64,000 nucleotides of DNA from a bacterium (GTDB lineage Bacteria > Bacillota > Clostridia > Christensenellales > Aristaeellaceae): positions 62,001 through 126,000 of the forward strand of contig SFTH01000003.1 in the NCBI GenBank assembly GCA_004563405.1. Reading direction: 5' to 3'. Positions 1-7,536 of the stretch are shown piece after piece. The notes beneath the pieces were generated by a model. The model was given only the letters and a program-made list of their open reading frames with translations. It had not been told where the DNA came from and searched no databases. Within the stretch, counting starts at the first letter, position 1, and every line of letters starts with the position of its first letter. The position numbers and the translations under genes are program-made.

Positions 1-684
1 GAGCGCCGCGGCGGCAAGTATGCCCACGGCGAGGGCGATGGTGGCCTGCCCGCGAAGGTAGAGGCGAAGCTCGCGCACCAGCGCGTTTCCCGTCCGCACC
101 AGCAGGCAGCGCCAGGCGGAGGGAATGAGCAATTCCATCCGCAGCAGTATCTGCTCCCGGTCGGCGAGCAGGAAGAAGCCGAGCACCGCCATCAGGGAGA
201 AGCGATACAGACTGTTGCCCACACTTCCCGCATAATTCATTGCGCCCCTGGCGACGCTTCCGAATTCCCGCTCCGCGCCGGAGAAGTTGATCTTTGGCAG
301 CGTCAGCTCGGGAATTCGATTCTGAAGGCGCTGCGCGAGATCCTCCGCGAGGTCGCGAAGGCGGCGAAAGGCTTCCGGTACAAGATCGACGAACCCGGAG
401 AGCTGGCGGATGAGCGCAGGGAGGAGGAGGGCAAACAGGGAGAGCAGGCCGAGCGCAACGCAGACGATTGAGATGAGCGCGGCGGCCGTCCGCGGCAGCT
501 TTTTTTCCAAAAGGCGCGAGAGGGGAGAAAGCAAAAAGGCGATCACCGCGCCGCCGAACACGATGCGTACCAATTCCAGCAGCGTGCCGCCCCAGAGCAC
601 ACACGCCCCGACGATGGCGAGGACGGCCAGAGCGGCGCAGACGGCCCGGCCGGCCGCTTCGGGGCGGGAGGAATGAATCTGCAT
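1..684 (-). CDS. AI-2E family transporter-like membrane protein, partial (C-terminus off the left edge)
   Basis: The frame is open from an ATG at 684 to the window edge, 228 codons, following an AGGTG ribosome site. The visible part has two hydrophobic segments near the N-terminus (roughly residues 12-32 and 65-90), a charged amphipathic region with QLSGFVDLVPEAFRRLRD, then further hydrophobic segments near residues 160-172 and 213-228. This layout is that of the AI-2E/YtvI/PerM permease family, usually about 350 residues, so roughly a third is missing. Substrate cannot be assigned. Upstream on the same strand lie a small membrane protein and a PRC-barrel protein, an arrangement I recall next to alaS in Clostridia, so alaS may lie beyond the edge (inference). 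Confidence 0.75.
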   Translation of the reverse strand, partial: MQIHSSRPEAAGRAVCAALAVLAIVGACVLWGGTLLELVRIVFGGAVIAFLLSPLSRLLEKKLPRTAAALISIVCVALGLLSLFALLLPALIRQLSGFVDLVPEAFRRLRDLAEDLAQRLQNRIPELTLPKINFSGAEREFGSVARGAMNYAGSVGNSLYRFSLMAVLGFFLLADREQILLRMELLIPSAWRCLLVRTGNALVRELRLYLRGQATIALAVGILAAAAL

Positions 685-815
685 ATCAACACCTCGCTTA
701 CCAGGATGCGTTTGATTCGGATGCGCTTCGAACGGCCGTCGCGCCGGAGGCAGACTGCCGCTGGACGGCGCGCGGGAATGTGTCGCCCCGCGCGGGGCGC
801 GGGGCGTGGAATGCA

Positions 816-986
816 TCAGAGCATCCTGGCGATTTCGTCCGTCTTCCGGGAGAGCCAGCGGCCGCTGCGGCGAATCTGCTGATTCCAATGCCGCTCGGTC
901 TGCCAGTTCATCACGCCGTACATCGTTGCAGCTGCGCCGCCGATGAGCATGCCCGTCATGAGCCCCTTGATCATGCCTCGCTTCAT
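816..986 (-). CDS. small membrane protein, YtxH-like
   Basis: A 56-residue protein starting MKRGMIKGLMTGMLIGGAAA, with a glycine-rich hydrophobic N-terminal segment and a basic, amphipathic C-terminal half (RRSGRWLSRKTDEIARML). Its ATG overlaps the TGA of the upstream PRC-barrel gene by four bases (ATGA), which implies translational coupling. The glycine-rich membrane segment followed by a charged helix resembles YtxH-type small proteins, but it is too short for a firm family call. It lies between the PRC-barrel gene and the AI-2E-like permease, so these three probably form one transcript. A 131-bp spacer to the permease gene shows nothing I recognise. Confidence 0.65.
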   Translation of the reverse strand: MKRGMIKGLMTGMLIGGAAATMYGVMNWQTERHWNQQIRRSGRWLSRKTDEIARML

Positions 987-1441
987 GGATCTTCCTCCTT
1001 TTCCATAGCCTGCGTCGAATCCAGAACAATGATCTCCGCGCCGCCCGCCTGGGCGTTGTAGTGCTCCACGCGGCTGCGCCCGCCGCGCAGATCGTCCCAG
1101 AAGCCCCTGGTGAGCTCCAGAGAGCTCACCAGAAAGCTCAGCTCGTCCACCTCCGCGCCGACGATTGCGCCCAGGCGCGCGCCGTCGGTGGAGACAGCGC
1201 GGCGCAGCATGGAGTGGACGTTACATTTTCTGCGTCTTCCGCGGCTGTCGCTGAGCACGGCTCTTTCGCCGATCATGCTCAGCTGCTCTGCGGGGATGTA
1301 GCGCGTCCCCCTCAGTCCGCAGTCGACCCAGACGCCCTCCATGCGCTTCAGATCCGGCGAGAGCTCCGCCTGCACCAGGCGACCGATCTTCCTTCTGTGG
1401 CAGATGACCGGCAAGCCGATCAGATTGCGCAATTTTCGCAC
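983..1441 (-). CDS. PRC-barrel domain protein
   Basis: About 152 residues from a GTG at 1441 (VRKLRNLIGLPVICHRRKIG), preceded by a G-rich stretch. The open frame extends further upstream to 1531, but the extra residues lack family character, so I prefer the GTG. Two PRC-barrel-like halves are visible: residues 1-60 (GLPVI...GRLVQAELSPDLKRMEGVWVD) and about 85-120 (STDGARLGAIVGAEVDEL), the latter matching the usual G-x-x-V-G-x-V-x-D pattern. PRC-barrel proteins of this size occur in sporulating Firmicutes, with YlmC/YmxH as relatives; the biochemical role is not established. The gene is coupled to the small protein downstream. Confidence 0.65.
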   Translation of the reverse strand: MRKLRNLIGLPVICHRRKIGRLVQAELSPDLKRMEGVWVDCGLRGTRYIPAEQLSMIGERAVLSDSRGRRRKCNVHSMLRRAVSTDGARLGAIVGAEVDELSFLVSSLELTRGFWDDLRGGRSRVEHYNAQAGGAEIIVLDSTQAMEKEEDP

Positions 1442-1606
1442 ATTCAGCCCCCGCTTTTTCGTGGAATTCGACGGCGTTATTTTGCGCCCGGGGCATTTGA
1501 TTGTTGCAAGGCAAATTTTTGCTGGGAGCATTTGGCGCGAAAAAACCAGCCGTTTTGTGCAATGCTAAAGCTGGGGCGGAAAAGTGTTGAAACCTTGTCA
1601 AAACCT

Positions 1607-1630
1607 TTGACACAAATTAGACACATATTT
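1607..1630 (+). promoter_or_regulatory. direct repeat and possible -35 upstream of the response regulator gene
   Basis: TTGACA occurs at 1607-1612, and the hexamer GACACA occurs twice, at 1609-1614 and 1620-1625, exactly 11 bases apart. OmpR/PhoB-class regulators bind direct repeats with this one-turn spacing, so this may be an autoregulatory site for the gene that starts 40 bp downstream. No good -10 lies at 17-18 bases, so the basal promoter may need activation (inference). Confidence 0.4.
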
Positions 1631-1669
1631 CTGTTAATGTACTTGCGAACCAGGAAGGGAGGCGATCGC

Positions 1670-2380
1670 ATGGAAAAGAATCACAGCGGATACAGAATAC
1701 TTGTGGCGGATGACGACAACAGCGTGCACGAAGCGCTGCGCGTCCACTTCCGCAGGGAGGAATACCAGATGCTCTCCGCCTTTGACGGAGAGGAGGCGCT
1801 TGAAATGATGCGGCGGTCGCGCCCGGACATCGTGGTGCTGGACGTCATGATGCCCAAAAAGGACGGGCTCATGGTCTGCCGTGAGATTCGCAAAGAATCG
1901 AATATTCCCATCATCATGCTCAGTGCAAAGGCTGAGGAATTTGACCGTTTGCTGGGACTGGAATTGGGCGCGGACGACTATATCGCCAAGCCCTTCAGCC
2001 CCCGGGAAGTGGTGGCGCGCATCAAGGCCGTGCTTCGCCGTCTACACGACAGTGGAGAGGAGAGCCGCGCGACCCATCTGGTCGTGGACAATCTGGACAT
2101 CGACATGAACGCTTATGTGGTAAAATTGAATGGAACCGTGGTGCCCTGCACCCCCAAGGAGATCGAAATCCTCTGGACGCTGGCCAGCAATCCGGGCATG
2201 GTGTTCAGCCGGGAGCATCTGTTGCAGAGCATCTGGGGATACGACTACCTGGGGGACACCCGGGCTGTGGACAGCCACATCAAGCGAATTCGTGCCAAAT
2301 TGTGCATGGAGGGAAACGGTTGGGACATCCGCACCGTCTGGGGCGTGGGTTATCGCCTGGAAACGGACATCGACAGCTGA
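1670..2380 (+). CDS. OmpR/PhoB-family response regulator
   Basis: A 236-residue two-domain regulator. The receiver domain (about residues 6-122) shows the acidic pocket VADDD, the phospho-acceptor aspartate in VVLDVMMPKKDG, the Thr/Ser-position serine in MLSAKAEEFD, and the lysine in DYIAKPFSP. The C-terminal winged helix (about 135-232) has the PCTPKEIEILWTLASNPG and VDSHIKRIRAKL patterns of OmpR/PhoB. The ATG at 1670 follows GGGAGG; the longer open frame upstream has no regulator character. No histidine kinase gene is adjacent on either side, so its partner must be encoded elsewhere. Its targets are unknown. Confidence 0.93.
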   Translation: MEKNHSGYRILVADDDNSVHEALRVHFRREEYQMLSAFDGEEALEMMRRSRPDIVVLDVMMPKKDGLMVCREIRKESNIPIIMLSAKAEEFDRLLGLELGADDYIAKPFSPREVVARIKAVLRRLHDSGEESRATHLVVDNLDIDMNAYVVKLNGTVVPCTPKEIEILWTLASNPGMVFSREHLLQSIWGYDYLGDTRAVDSHIKRIRAKLCMEGNGWDIRTVWGVGYRLETDIDS

Positions 2381-2419
2381 AAAAAGACAACGGGCCGCAT
2401 CCAATGTTGGATGCGGCCC
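2380..2419 (-). terminator. intrinsic terminator between convergent genes
   Basis: A perfect 11-bp stem (2392-2402 with 2409-2419) has a 6-base loop. Read on the minus strand it is followed by GTTGTC and then a run of Ts (the A run at 2380-2385), so it best serves the gph gene, though it would also stop the regulator transcript. Confidence 0.8.
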
Positions 2420-2477
2420 AAACGTTGCGCGGTGAGGGATCGGCTGCGCGGCGGCCTTCCGCTGCGCACGGCCCGCT

Positions 2478-3140
2478 TCAGCGGCGCGCGCCTTCCAGCA
2501 GAAAGGCCTGGAGCGCATCGACGCTGTCGAAGGCGCGGCGGATTTCGTACGCCTGCATTTCCTCGTGCCTGCGGAATCCCCAGGAAACCCATGCGCAGTC
2601 CGTGCCGGCGTTGCGTGCGGTCTCCAGATCCACGCCGCTGTCGCCGATGTAGATCGTCTCTTCGGGCGCGACGCCCAGACCTTCCATGATGCGCCGGGCG
2701 GCGGTGGGGTCCGGCTTCCGGGGGGTGATTTCAGACTCGCCCACGGCGCAATCATAGAGGCCGTCGAAGTGAATCCGGCAGAGGCTCTGAAGCGCCGCGT
2801 CGAATTTGTTGGAATTGATGCCCACCCGCACGCCGGCGCGCTTCAGCGCTGCAAGAAGCTCGGGTATGCCGTCGTAGGGGCGCGTATGTACGTTGACATG
2901 GTCGCGGTAGTACGCCTTGAAATCGGCGAGCACCCGGGCGCACTCCTCGTCGGACGTGCCCTCGGGTACGGCGCGGCGGATCAGCTTTGCAACGCCATTG
3001 CCGACAAAGCGGCGCACGTCCTCGACGCTGTGGCGGGGAAAGCCGTGCATCTCCAGCGCGGCGTTCGCGGCGGCGGCCAGATCGTCCAGCGTGTTCAGGA
3101 CGGTGCCGTCCAGATCAAAGATGGCGAGCCTGTATTTCAT
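2478..3140 (-). CDS. gph: HAD-family phosphatase, phosphoglycolate phosphatase-like
   Basis: A 220-residue HAD hydrolase. Motif I is FDLDGTVLNT (residues 8-17) with the nucleophilic and acid/base aspartates, motif II is INSNK (about 110), motif III uses the lysine in PRKPDP, and motif IV is IYIGDSGVDLETA. The cap domain between motifs I and II is the alpha-helical C1 type, as in Gph and PpaX. These enzymes dephosphorylate 2-phosphoglycolate or pyrophosphate; exact specificity cannot be read here. The ATG at 3140 is preceded by GGAGATG. The gene is monocistronic, divergent from the methyltransferase gene, and followed by a terminator. Confidence 0.85.
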   Translation of the reverse strand: MKYRLAIFDLDGTVLNTLDDLAAAANAALEMHGFPRHSVEDVRRFVGNGVAKLIRRAVPEGTSDEECARVLADFKAYYRDHVNVHTRPYDGIPELLAALKRAGVRVGINSNKFDAALQSLCRIHFDGLYDCAVGESEITPRKPDPTAARRIMEGLGVAPEETIYIGDSGVDLETARNAGTDCAWVSWGFRRHEEMQAYEIRRAFDSVDALQAFLLEGARR

Positions 3141-3265
3141 GTTGCTTCATCTCCAGTTCGATGATGTACCGGGAATAAATATAGCAGAGGCGCAGGTTAA
3201 AAGCTACCGCGGGGGGTTAGAATTCTGTTATGTACAATTGTCACCGGAAAGTCGGATTGCGCGCC

Positions 3266-3294
3266 TTGTCAGGCAAGTTGGTTTATGATACAAT
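3266..3294 (+). promoter_or_regulatory. sigma-A promoter, extended -10, for the methyltransferase/hslO operon
   Basis: TTGTCA (3266-3271), 17-base spacer, TACAAT (3289-3294), with a TG one base upstream of the -10. It lies 37 bp before the methyltransferase ATG. Confidence 0.8.
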
Positions 3295-3330
3295 GTAAAA
3301 TGGTTAAATGGCAATAATAGGGAGCGTTCG

Positions 3331-4074
3331 ATGGAAGCGTACAATGGTTTTGCAGTCGTCTACGATCAATTGATGGACGATTTCGACTATCCGGGCTGGG
3401 CCGGGTACTATCTCGACCTGCTCCGGGAGGCGGGCGTTGAGCCGGTTGAGCTGTGCGACTGCGCCTGTGGCACCGGCAGCATGACGTTGGAATTCGCCCG
3501 GCGGGGCATGCGCGTCACGGGTGTGGACATTTCCCGGGAAATGCTGGAACGCGCCGCGCAGAAGGCGCGTCAAAGCGGTGTCCGCGCGCAGTTTGCCTGC
3601 CAGGACATGAGCCGCCTGGCGCTTGCACATCCGGTGGACGCCATCGTCTGCGCCTGCGACGGCGTGAACTATCTGACCGGCGACCGGCGCGTGCGCGCGT
3701 TCTTTGAAGCGGCGCATGCCGCGCTGCGCCCCGGCGGCGCGCTGGCCTTCGACATTTCATCGCCCTACAAGCTCCGGCATGTGCTGGGAGACGGCTTCTT
3801 CGGAGAGGAGCGGGACGATGTGGCCTATCTGTGGCAGAACCGCCTGGAGGGCGACGTGCTCACGATGGATCTCACCTTCTTCATCCGCGAGGCGGATGGA
3901 CGCTACCGGCGCGTCGCGGAGACCCACCGCCAGCGCGCCCACGAGCCGGAGCATCTCGCGCGCTTGCTCGAGGAGAGCGGCTTTTCCGGTGTGCGCATCT
4001 ATGGCGACCGGAGCTTTGAAGCGCCGGGCCCGGAGGAAATGCGCGTGCACATATGTGCGCGGCGCGAATCGTAA
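3331..4074 (+). CDS. class I SAM-dependent methyltransferase
   Basis: A 247-residue protein. The SAM-binding motif I is CDCACGTGSMTLEFARRG followed by VTGVDIS (about residues 35-62), with motif II near VDAIVCACDGVNYL and a proline-glycine turn in LRPGGALAFDISSPYK. The N-terminal YNGFAVVYDQLMDDFDYPGW is typical of the small YqeM/BchM-like methyltransferases that precede other genes in Clostridial operons. The acceptor substrate is unknown. It is the first gene of a probable operon with hslO (20 bp downstream) and is driven by the promoter just upstream. Confidence 0.85.
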   Translation: MEAYNGFAVVYDQLMDDFDYPGWAGYYLDLLREAGVEPVELCDCACGTGSMTLEFARRGMRVTGVDISREMLERAAQKARQSGVRAQFACQDMSRLALAHPVDAIVCACDGVNYLTGDRRVRAFFEAAHAALRPGGALAFDISSPYKLRHVLGDGFFGEERDDVAYLWQNRLEGDVLTMDLTFFIREADGRYRRVAETHRQRAHEPEHLARLLEESGFSGVRIYGDRSFEAPGPEEMRVHICARRES

Positions 4075-4093
4075 GTTTTGAAGGAGTGCGACA

Positions 4094-4993
4094 ATGGACA
4101 TTCGAAATCAGGACGGAATTTATCATATCTCCCTGCTGAACGGGCAGGCGCGGGCGATTCTCATCGAGAGCACGGAGCTGGTGCAGCGGGCCATGGATAC
4201 CCACCGCCTCTCCCGCATCGCCACGGCGGCTCTGGGCCGCACGCTGACCTGCACCGCCATGATGGCCAGCATGCTCAAGGGGGAAAAGGAATCCGTGAGC
4301 GTGCAGATCAAGGGCGGCGGCCCCATCGGCACGGTGCTGGCCGTGGCCCACGGGGATTTGAGCGTGAAGGGCTATGTGGACAATCCGGACATCGACCTGC
4401 CCCGCACCGGGAAAAAGCTGCCCGTGGGCGCGGCGGTGGGCAAGGATGGACGCATGACGGTCATCAAGGATCTGGGCATGCGCGAGCCCTACATCGGCCA
4501 GGTCAACCTGGTGTCCGGCGAGATTGCGGAGGACTTTGCCATGTACTTCACCGCCTCGGAGCAGACGCCCTCGCTGGTTTCCCTGGGCGTGCTGGTGGAC
4601 GATGAACATGTGGAGGCTGCGGGCGGGCTGATCGTGCAGATGCTCCCCGGCGCGACGGAGGCGGCCATCGCTTCGGTCGAGGCCAGCGTCGGCATGTTTG
4701 CGGATATTTCCGGCACGATGAAGGAATACCATCTGGAGGGGGCGGTCAATCAGCTGCTGCTGCACCTGGAACCGAAGATTCTGGAAAAGCGCGCGCCCCG
4801 CTATCGCTGCGATTGCAGCCGGGAGCGCATTGAGCGCATGCTGGTCAGCCTTGGAGCTGAAGAGCTTCAGGATATGATCGAGACCCAGAAGGGTGCACAG
4901 GTGGATTGCCACTTCTGCCTCAAGCGCTACAAGTTCAACGCGGAGGAGCTCAGCACGCTGCTGGAGGCAGCGAGGATTCGGGAGGGTCAATGA
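4094..4993 (+). CDS. hslO: Hsp33 redox-regulated chaperonin
   Basis: A 299-residue protein, the usual Hsp33 length. The N-terminal domain carries the conserved GPIGTVLAVA and GYVDNP blocks, and the C-terminal zinc switch is intact: CDCS at about residue 239 and CHFC at about residue 271, giving the C-x-C...C-x-x-C four-cysteine site. In the cytoplasm Hsp33 becomes an active holdase when these cysteines are oxidised under heat or oxidative stress. The start follows AAGGAGTGCGACA. Its TGA overlaps the ATG of the downstream TPR protein (ATGA), so the two are translationally coupled. Confidence 0.95.
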   Translation: MDIRNQDGIYHISLLNGQARAILIESTELVQRAMDTHRLSRIATAALGRTLTCTAMMASMLKGEKESVSVQIKGGGPIGTVLAVAHGDLSVKGYVDNPDIDLPRTGKKLPVGAAVGKDGRMTVIKDLGMREPYIGQVNLVSGEIAEDFAMYFTASEQTPSLVSLGVLVDDEHVEAAGGLIVQMLPGATEAAIASVEASVGMFADISGTMKEYHLEGAVNQLLLHLEPKILEKRAPRYRCDCSRERIERMLVSLGAEELQDMIETQKGAQVDCHFCLKRYKFNAEELSTLLEAARIREGQ

Positions 4994-6699
4994 AGCATAA
5001 TTCCAAGGTGGTGCCCTTTGACAGGAGCGCGGCCTATGTGCGCCATCGGGCGTTGAAGAACATGCGCGAAAACAATCCGGTGGACGCGCTGGAGCTGATG
5101 CGCAGCGCGGTGGAACATTCTCCGGACAATCGGGAGTACCTGCTGGATCTGGCGGAGATGTACTGCGAGATGGGCCTGCACGAGCAATCGAACCGCATAC
5201 TGCTGGACATGATCGCCCAGAAGGATGCGCCGGCGGAGTGCTATTACGGCCTCGCGCTGAATCAGCTCGGCAAAAACGAGCTGGAGTCCGCGCGCCAGGC
5301 GCTCAACCTGTACCGGCAACACGCCGGCGGGGAATATGAGCAGGATGTGGTGGGACTGGCCACGGAGATTGACTTCTGCGACGCAATGAAAAAGCCTCTG
5401 GACCGCAAGCTGCGCCGGGCCGTTCAGATTGCGGAGCATGCCTGCGAGGCGCTGCGTGCGGACGACCCGGAGCGGGCGAGGGCGCTGTTCGAGCGGAGCC
5501 TGGCGCTTCAGCCCGGACAGACGGAGATGCGCGCGCTGTACGCCATGGCACTCAAGCTGCTGGACGAGGAGGAAGCGGCGCTTCGCGAGGCGAAAGCAGC
5601 CGTGGAGGATGAGGAGGCCAGCGTGCGCACGCTGTGCGTGGCGGCGCAGGTGTTCTGGGTATGCGGCCGCATCGACGAGGGGCGTTTCCTCGCGCGGCGG
5701 GCCATCGACCTCAGGCCGGACGGCGTGGAGCTTCGGCTGTTGACGTTTGCGCTGTGCGAGCTGGAGATGTACGCGGAGGCCGCGGAGGCTGCCAAGGGCG
5801 TGCTCCGGGAGACGCCGCACGACAAGCATTTTCTGCACCTGCGGGCCGTGACGCTGCACCGTTCGGGCGCGGAAGATGCGCTCGCGGAGCCCTTCTGGCT
5901 GCGCATACTGCGCATTGACCCGGAGGACAGTGTGGCGCGCTACTATCATGAGATCGCGCTGCGCGGCGAGCTGCGCGACATCGAACCGGAGCTGGTGTAC
6001 GAGGTTCCGGCGGAGGAGTATCGCAGGCGCATGACGGTGATCACGGATTGTCTGGAGCAGAGCTCGGAGCTTGCAACGAAGCGCTGGCGGGAGGATAAGG
6101 CGTTCCGCGAGCTGCTGCGCTGGGCGCTGAACACGCAGAACGAGTACTGCGGGCGCGCGGTCGCGATGCTGCTGGTAAATGTGGACGACGAGGTCGGGGA
6201 CAGCGTGCTGCGGGAGATGTTCTACAATGCGGCGATTCCCATACCGGTGAAGCTGCATGCCGCGCTGCTGTTGCAGCTGCGCGGCGCGGATCTCTACAGG
6301 TTTCTGCCGCCCGGTACGGACATTCAGGATGGCCTGCTCCCGGAACCGAGCGAGTTGCTCGAGCGCATCCCCGTGGGAGACCGGCAGCTGGTGCGCCTCG
6401 CAGGGGACATACTGGACGTCAATTACGGCATCCGCAGCCTGTCGTCCCTCACGATGCTCTGGTACAGTTACCGGCGCGCGTACCGCGAGGGCGGCGTGGA
6501 TCCGTTGATCTGCACTGGCGAGGCCGCTGCGGCGTTGACCTGGAACTATCTGCTCCGCCGGGGTGTGAAGGTTTCGCCCCGGAAGTTGAGCCTCCAGTTC
6601 CAGTGCAGCGAGCGGCGCATGGTGTTTTACGCGCGACGCATGGCCGCGATGCTGGAGCGGAGCGAGGGAGAAATGAGGGATGAGCTTGAATTACGTTGA
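4990..6699 (+). CDS. TPR-repeat protein of unknown function
   Basis: A 569-residue cytoplasmic protein starting MKHNSKVVPFDRSAAY at an ATG overlapping the hslO stop. Residues about 20-330 contain repeated helical pairs with TPR spacing, for example NPVDALELMRSAVEHSPDN, GLHEQSNRILLDMI and DPERARALFERSLALQPGQ. The last 200 residues are helical without clear repeats (FLPPGTDIQDGL, then an AALTWNYLLRR segment). There is no signal peptide and no catalytic motif. TPR proteins are scaffolds, and coupling to hslO hints at a proteostasis or stress role (inference). The downstream gene overlaps its 3' end by 20 bases, so the three are one operon. Confidence 0.75.
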   Translation: MKHNSKVVPFDRSAAYVRHRALKNMRENNPVDALELMRSAVEHSPDNREYLLDLAEMYCEMGLHEQSNRILLDMIAQKDAPAECYYGLALNQLGKNELESARQALNLYRQHAGGEYEQDVVGLATEIDFCDAMKKPLDRKLRRAVQIAEHACEALRADDPERARALFERSLALQPGQTEMRALYAMALKLLDEEEAALREAKAAVEDEEASVRTLCVAAQVFWVCGRIDEGRFLARRAIDLRPDGVELRLLTFALCELEMYAEAAEAAKGVLRETPHDKHFLHLRAVTLHRSGAEDALAEPFWLRILRIDPEDSVARYYHEIALRGELRDIEPELVYEVPAEEYRRRMTVITDCLEQSSELATKRWREDKAFRELLRWALNTQNEYCGRAVAMLLVNVDDEVGDSVLREMFYNAAIPIPVKLHAALLLQLRGADLYRFLPPGTDIQDGLLPEPSELLERIPVGDRQLVRLAGDILDVNYGIRSLSSLTMLWYSYRRAYREGGVDPLICTGEAAAALTWNYLLRRGVKVSPRKLSLQFQCSERRMVFYARRMAAMLERSEGEMRDELELR

Positions 6700-7504
6700 T
6701 TTTGACGCGAAATTCTTTGAGTTTGCCCGCAAGTGGGTCGCGGCGCATCCGGGGCTCACGGAGCAGCAGGTGGAGGACAGCTACAACCGCATTATGGAGG
6801 AGTGGGTGTCCAGTCCGGCGGAATGGCTGGATGGCGACTCTCCGGCGACATACTTTCAGAGGTACGAGTCGGCGCAGGAGCTGATTGCGCTGATGGAGGG
6901 CTACGCCGAGCGGGGAATCAACCTGCCGGAGCCCCTGTACGCGCGGATTGTGGAGCGCGGCGAGGATTGCGCGCCGCTGCTGGAGGGCATCCTCCGGGAC
7001 GGGCAGCGGGACGAGGGCCTGCGCGCGGAGGCGCTGGGCATGCTGCGGGACATGGACGCGCGCTGTGCGGACGGGTATCTCGAGGCGCTGGTTTGCGGCG
7101 CGCAGGAGCGCAACGAGCTGAGCGACATGGCGGCGGAGGTCCTGGCCGGTCGGGACGCACAGACTGCGGCGCGACTGCTGGACGCATATCCCGGCGCGCC
7201 GGATTACGCGCAGGGGTTGATCCTGGACGTCTGTTGCAATTTTCCGGGAGACGAGCGCATATATCAGAATCTGGTGTACAAGCTGAAGAACGATCCTGAG
7301 CAGCGGGCGCTGTGGGCCTCCTGCCTCAACAAGCTGGGAGACGAACGCGCCATTGAGCCGCTGAAGGAGATGCTCGGCCTGTTTGATCTGAAGTACTTGG
7401 ATTACATTGAACTGCGCGACGCTGTGGAGGCTCTGGGCGGCGACGCGGGCGAGGAGCGCAGCTTCTACGGGGATCCGGATTTTGAAGCCCTGCGGAATCT
7501 TTAA
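6680..7504 (+). CDS. HEAT-like helical repeat protein, unknown function
   Basis: A 274-residue acidic protein with no signal peptide. From about residue 90 it shows helical repeats resembling HEAT units: APLLEGILRDGQRDEG, AEALGMLRDMDARCADG, ELSDMAAEVLAGRDAQ, ALWASCLNKLGDERAIEPLK. The N-terminal 60 residues (NRIMEEWVSSPAEWLDGDSP) look like a separate conserved cap. The ATG lies inside the 3' end of the TPR gene (20-base overlap) behind a purine-rich site, so it is translated from the same transcript. I do not recognise a named family. Confidence 0.7.
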   Translation: MSLNYVDFDAKFFEFARKWVAAHPGLTEQQVEDSYNRIMEEWVSSPAEWLDGDSPATYFQRYESAQELIALMEGYAERGINLPEPLYARIVERGEDCAPLLEGILRDGQRDEGLRAEALGMLRDMDARCADGYLEALVCGAQERNELSDMAAEVLAGRDAQTAARLLDAYPGAPDYAQGLILDVCCNFPGDERIYQNLVYKLKNDPEQRALWASCLNKLGDERAIEPLKEMLGLFDLKYLDYIELRDAVEALGGDAGEERSFYGDPDFEALRNL

Positions 7505-7536
7505 GGGAAGCGAACGAAGAAGAGGGAGGGAAAGCG

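Noticed and set aside
4987..6258. Long minus-strand open frame of 423 codons
   Set aside because: Antisense shadow of the TPR gene: high GC and codon bias produce long frames. It has no recognisable domain, and the plus-strand gene is coupled to hslO.
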